NCBI RefSeq assembly: GCF_017353185.1
Contig: NZ_JAFMYV010000007.1
Span: 271,248 to 335,247 of the forward strand
Length of the DNA: 64,000 nt
Reading direction: 5' to 3'
Origin: Fibrella rubiginis
GTDB lineage: Bacteria > Bacteroidota > Bacteroidia > Cytophagales > Spirosomataceae
This document shows positions 61,111 to 64,000 of this stretch, one piece after another (the first letter of the stretch is position 1; every line of letters starts with the position of its first letter). The notes below the pieces were generated by a model that saw only the letters and a list, made by a program, of their open reading frames with translations, made no database searches and was not told the DNA's origin. The position numbers and the translations under genes were made by a program.

Positions 61111-62556
61111 TTATTCTTCTGGCTGGCCAGAGCCGGTGCGGGAGCCGAAGCCGAACCCAATACCGCCATAAACGTCCATGCCGCGTGGCGAGATACCGTT
61201 GCTGCTGTTGCCAAACAGGCCGGGCACGTTGTCGGAGCCTAGCCAGACAGGCCCAGCCCGGAGCGATAAGCCGGCCAAAACGGCTCCGTTGACGAGTGAA
61301 ATAGGCACCGACACGCTCGCCCACTTTCGCTCGAAACGGGGCACTACGGCCACCACCGTAGGCTGATGCATAGCCACGGCGCTGTTGCTGCGCAGGTCCT
61401 GCCAGTAGGCTACCTGTAGGCCCAGACCTGTTGGCAGTTCATAGTCAACAGACGTATTGAGTGATGTTGGCAGGCCGCTGGTAAACGAACCTTTGTTCTG
61501 GGTTTCATCAACCCGTAGCTTTTGGCGCACCACGTTGACGGCCTGTTCGCTGTTGCGCACGTCATTGAAGTCAGACGTTAGAAACTTCAGGTCTTGCCGG
61601 TCAATGGCGTAGGCATCGCCCGTATAGCTGATGCCGCCAAGGTCGGTGAGGGCAATCCCACCACGAATGGTAGCGCCCTCGGGATCTGGTTTGTACACAT
61701 AAGCAGCCCCCAGATCAAAGCCGACGCCCCGCCCTGGTGGATGTCCGTTTACCAGCGAACGTAAGGTTAGGTTCTGGTTTTCCAGGAACGATGTATAGCC
61801 AAAATCAGCTGAAATCTGATCGACGGACAAATAACCCCCACTAACGACAGCAGGATCGGGAAGCACCCGGTAGGTTAGCCCCCGGTTTACGAAATAACCG
61901 GATGTGAAGCCCACTAAGTACTTAACCGTCAGGCCAATCATGAGCTTAGACTCGTCCGTTTCCATTACCGTACGCCCTATGCTCGCTGCCAGTTCGGCGT
62001 AGGTGTTGGTGCCCACGCTAAACGCATTATTGCGGTTGGGAATGCTATAAAAGGCAGCACTGTTAAGGCTGGCCCGCAACGCCGACAGTAGCTGTTCCGA
62101 TGCCCCCCATACCTGCCCCGACACCCGCAGTCGCGACGACAGACCAATAACGGTCCGTTCGCCAACGGCTAGCTGAAGAGCCGGACCCCGAAAATCGCCC
62201 CAGACGGTGGCGTTTTTGGGCTTATCATCAAGTGTCTCCTGCGTGTAGGACGGCTCGAATTTGATATTGCCGTTGGTCTGCCGGTATTGGTCAGGCACCT
62301 GCCCTGTAATCAGGCGGAGCAACGAGTAAGGAGCCTGGTAACGGACGTAATTATTGTTGGCGTGGAGGTTACCTGCGCCAAGGCTTAGAAATATCCGGTG
62401 GGGCGAATCGGCCAGCCAGGCGGGATTTTGGTATGTGCGATGTACCCCACTATTGGGACTGGTAGTGAGGCCCAGCAGATTTTGCGCTGATACCAGCGTT
62501 GGATAAAGAGAAAGCAGGGCCAGAACAAACCGGCGGGGTGTGGAGGAGTGAATCAA
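61111..62556 (-). CDS. DUF5723-family outer-membrane protein
   Basis: A 481-residue protein with a signal peptide (cleavage near 24, VSA-QN). It then has GLTTSPNSGVHRTYQNPAWLADSPHR, and a series of amphipathic beta strands ending in GIGFGFGSR, as in DUF5723 (PorV-like beta barrels) of Bacteroidota. An outer-membrane location is likely; the function is unknown. It is upstream of aspS on the same strand but separated by an inverted repeat. Confidence 0.75.
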   Translation of the reverse strand: MIHSSTPRRFVLALLSLYPTLVSAQNLLGLTTSPNSGVHRTYQNPAWLADSPHRIFLSLGAGNLHANNNYVRYQAPYSLLRLITGQVPDQYRQTNGNIKFEPSYTQETLDDKPKNATVWGDFRGPALQLAVGERTVIGLSSRLRVSGQVWGASEQLLSALRASLNSAAFYSIPNRNNAFSVGTNTYAELAASIGRTVMETDESKLMIGLTVKYLVGFTSGYFVNRGLTYRVLPDPAVVSGGYLSVDQISADFGYTSFLENQNLTLRSLVNGHPPGRGVGFDLGAAYVYKPDPEGATIRGGIALTDLGGISYTGDAYAIDRQDLKFLTSDFNDVRNSEQAVNVVRQKLRVDETQNKGSFTSGLPTSLNTSVDYELPTGLGLQVAYWQDLRSNSAVAMHQPTVVAVVPRFERKWASVSVPISLVNGAVLAGLSLRAGPVWLGSDNVPGLFGNSSNGISPRGMDVYGGIGFGFGSRTGSGQPEE

Positions 62557-62583
62557 GAGCAGCAGCGAATAGGACTACAAATA

Positions 62584-62616
62584 AAAACGCCAACGCGGCA
62601 AAAGCGTTGGCGTTTT
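62584..62616 (-). terminator. terminator of the NifU-type gene
   Basis: AAAACGCCAACGC at 62584-62596 pairs with GCGTTGGCGTTTT at 62604-62616 around 7 nt; on the minus strand it ends in a T-run. It lies about 100 bp after the NifU-type stop and 28 bp before the DUF5723 start. Confidence 0.75.
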
Positions 62617-62719
62617 CCTCATTTTCTGACAGAGCGGTTTTTTACAGTAGCTGTGAGCAGTTGCTTACACATGAGCAATGCGCTGGCGTCAGCTACTGTC
62701 TGCTATCTACCGCTGCTGC

Positions 62720-63322
62720 CTAAACGCCCTCTGCTTCTACGGTTTTCACACCGGGCACCAGGCGGGTCAGCAGGTTTTCAATACCGGCTTTTAGCGTTAG
62801 GGTAGATGAGGGGCAGCCGCTGCAAGAACCTTGCAGGAGCACTTTTACGGTACCGGTGCTTTCGTCGAAATCGTGGAAGTTGATCGCTCCACCGTCTGAC
62901 TCTACCGCCGGACGAACGTATTGATCCAGCGCCGCTTTGATCTGTTGCACCGTCTCGGAGTCAGACTCCAGCCGGGTGCTGTTCAGTTCAACCGTACGCT
63001 GCACGAAAACGGGCTTGTCGGCCTCGAAATACTCTTTCAGGAAGACCTTTACTTCAAACATAATCTCGCCCCAGTCCGCATCTTCTGATTTGGTGAGCGT
63101 GATGAAGTTACCTGCAATAAACACCCGCTTCACATCATCGATGCCAAACAGGGCTACGGCCAAGGGTGAGTTCTTGCCTTCTTTCAATGCCTCCGACGGT
63201 TCGGCATAGTCGAATGAGAGGCCATCGGGCACCAGTTCGCGGTTCAACACGAACTTCATCGAATTGGGATTCGGGCTTTGTTCCGTGAAAATTGAAACAG
63301 GCGGACGGAGGGCAGCTTGCAT
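62720..63322 (-). CDS. NifU-domain iron-sulfur scaffold (NfuA-like)
   Basis: A 200-residue protein with an N-terminal Nfu domain (FTEQSPNPNSMKFVLNREL, VKRVFIAGNFITLTK) and a C-terminal NifU domain (about 125-198). The cluster-binding CxxC is in GSCSGCPSST. It transfers 4Fe-4S clusters to target proteins, which may include complex I. Confidence 0.9.
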   Translation of the reverse strand: MQAALRPPVSIFTEQSPNPNSMKFVLNRELVPDGLSFDYAEPSEALKEGKNSPLAVALFGIDDVKRVFIAGNFITLTKSEDADWGEIMFEVKVFLKEYFEADKPVFVQRTVELNSTRLESDSETVQQIKAALDQYVRPAVESDGGAINFHDFDESTGTVKVLLQGSCSGCPSSTLTLKAGIENLLTRLVPGVKTVEAEGV

Positions 63323-63369
63323 ATGTGGTTGGTTAGACGTTAATAGGGTAACGCAGGAGGAAAAAATTC

Positions 63370-63416
63370 AGTTTACGCACGGAGGTGATTGATGCAATCA
63401 CCTCCGTGCGTAAACT
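63370..63416. repeat. 22-bp perfect inverted repeat between deformylase and NifU genes
   Basis: 63370-63391 pairs with 63395-63416 around a 3-nt loop. The right arm ends on the stop codon of the minus-strand deformylase gene. An A-run at 63361-63366 follows on the minus-strand exit side as a T-run, so it can act as the deformylase terminator. Confidence 0.8.
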
Positions 63417-63943
63417 CATAAATCCCTATACCGGAACGCCCGATCATCAACGGCTCGCATGGTGCAGAGAATGCCGTCGAGATGGTCGTATTCGTGCTGA
63501 AGCAATTCCGACAGGGCGTCGGTCATATGCCATTGTTGTGGTTGAAAATGCTCGTCCAGATAGTTGATCGTCAATGATTTATGGCGGCTCACGCGGACCA
63601 GCAGATTAGGAAAGCTCATGCAGTCGTCCCAAAGCTCGAAACGTTCGTCGCTGAGGTTGGTGAACGTGGGGTTGACAAAGACAACCGGTTTGTCTATGTG
63701 CATGTAGATCAGTCGTTTCATGATGCCAAGCTGGGGAGCAGCAATGGCCCTGCCAAAGCCGTAACGAGCGCGTACATCCTGCATGGCGCTGTGCAAGTCG
63801 GCTACCCAACCAGCCACTAATGACTGCTCATCGGGCCGGACGGGTTCGCAAACGGCATACAGACGCGGGTCGCCGAGGAGAAGAATGTCGTGACGGGTTT
63901 TCAAGGGGAGTTTAAGGTCTAAAGTATAAGGTTTAAAGTCCAA
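63416..63943 (-). CDS. def: peptide deformylase (divergent)
   Basis: Removes the N-formyl group from nascent proteins. The three metal/active-site motifs are visible but varied: GFGRAIAAPQ at 62-71 for GxGxAAxQ, DDCMS at 106-110 for EGCLS (Cys108), and QHEYDH at 149-154 for the HExxH zinc motif (His150, Glu151, His154). The start is unclear. The only start-like codons are TTG at 63943 and TTG at 63904, and residues 1-13 are encoded by a GTCTAAA-type heptad array; starting at 63904 would remove them. The substitution in motif 2 suggests a type III-like or paralogous deformylase. Confidence 0.8.
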   Translation of the reverse strand: MDFKPYTLDLKLPLKTRHDILLLGDPRLYAVCEPVRPDEQSLVAGWVADLHSAMQDVRARYGFGRAIAAPQLGIMKRLIYMHIDKPVVFVNPTFTNLSDERFELWDDCMSFPNLLVRVSRHKSLTINYLDEHFQPQQWHMTDALSELLQHEYDHLDGILCTMRAVDDRAFRYRDL

Positions 63944-64000
63944 AGTCTAAGGTCTAAAGTTGACCCGCGAACTACCTAGAGCGCGGGTCAACTTTAGACC
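63910..64000. repeat. seven-unit heptanucleotide array plus inverted repeat, cut by the window end
   Basis: GTTTAAG, GTCTAAA, GTATAAG, GTTTAAA, GTCCAAA, GTCTAAG and GTCTAAA run without interruption from 63910 to 63958. From 63951-63969 an arm (GGTCTAAAGTTGACCCGCG) pairs exactly with 63982-64000, and the right arm continues past the window. The array also encodes the first codons of the deformylase frame on the minus strand. Confidence 0.85.

Noticed and set aside
924..63958. Treating the heptad arrays as CRISPR arrays
   Set aside because: Units are 7 bp and contiguous, with no spacers, and no cas genes are present.
1..64000. tRNA genes or insertion sequences in the intergenic regions
   Set aside because: No T-loop GGTTCGA-type segments with cloverleaf pairing and no transposase frames were found by reading the spacers on both strands.

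Overview
The window looks like a chromosomal segment of a Bacteroidota (Cytophagales) bacterium, most likely Spirosoma, Fibrella or a close relative. The grounds are Bacteroidota-type promoters (a TAnnTTTG box just upstream of several genes), no obvious Shine-Dalgarno sequences, a DUF5723 outer-membrane protein, a C-terminal domain like type IX secretion sorting domains, a Bacteroidota-type dihydroorotase and a bacillithiol-reductase-like protein. Genes are dense and on both strands. I see no tRNA or rRNA genes, CRISPR array or transposase. The genus is an inference.

Layout. 1-340: a promoter, a foldable transcript and a terminator suggest a small RNA. 340-4021: distal histidine operon hisH - four-helix-bundle gene - hisA - GNAT - hisF - hisIE. 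4114-5168: two membrane-protein genes. 5288-10741: pyrC, hemB and a response regulator/histidine kinase pair, all on the minus strand. 10912-13775: a secreted protein, then a PadR-type regulator with two membrane proteins and a clear operator. 13906-20154: ROK kinase, murB, a SPOR lipoprotein, gmd, an S9 peptidase. 20257-23426: accessory stretch with an unrecognised two-gene unit, a double-ATPase ABC protein and a HigBA module. 23461-32320: priA, a 1308-residue surface protein, a YpdA-type reductase and a heptose-phosphate kinase. 32348-33088: Uma2 pseudogene. 33096-37446: GH3 glycosidase converging on an exported enolase-superfamily enzyme and an exported RraA-like protein. 37642-46504: hemE, a haloalkane dehalogenase, fabF, a glycosyltransferase, an HtrA protease and a PAP2 phosphatase. 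46619-51341: a repeat protein, a thiolase and multifunctional beta-oxidation enzyme, and an unknown protein. 51503-58202: partial complex I cluster nuoI-J-K-[2OG oxygenase]-L-M, followed by a cupin remnant. 58379-63943: GNAT, aspS, DUF5723, a NifU-type protein and peptide deformylase.

The most unusual property is between the genes. At least ten spacers hold long inverted repeats, several of them perfect over 42 to 56 bp, mostly with different sequences. Many of these spacers, and others, contain short arrays with a strict 7-bp period (or 4-bp), each with its own word. Some arrays abut or run into start and stop codons. One pair of opposed arrays encloses the four-helix-bundle gene inside the his operon. 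I regard this as the best candidate here for an undescribed system. The second candidate is the unrecognised gene pair at 20257-21302.
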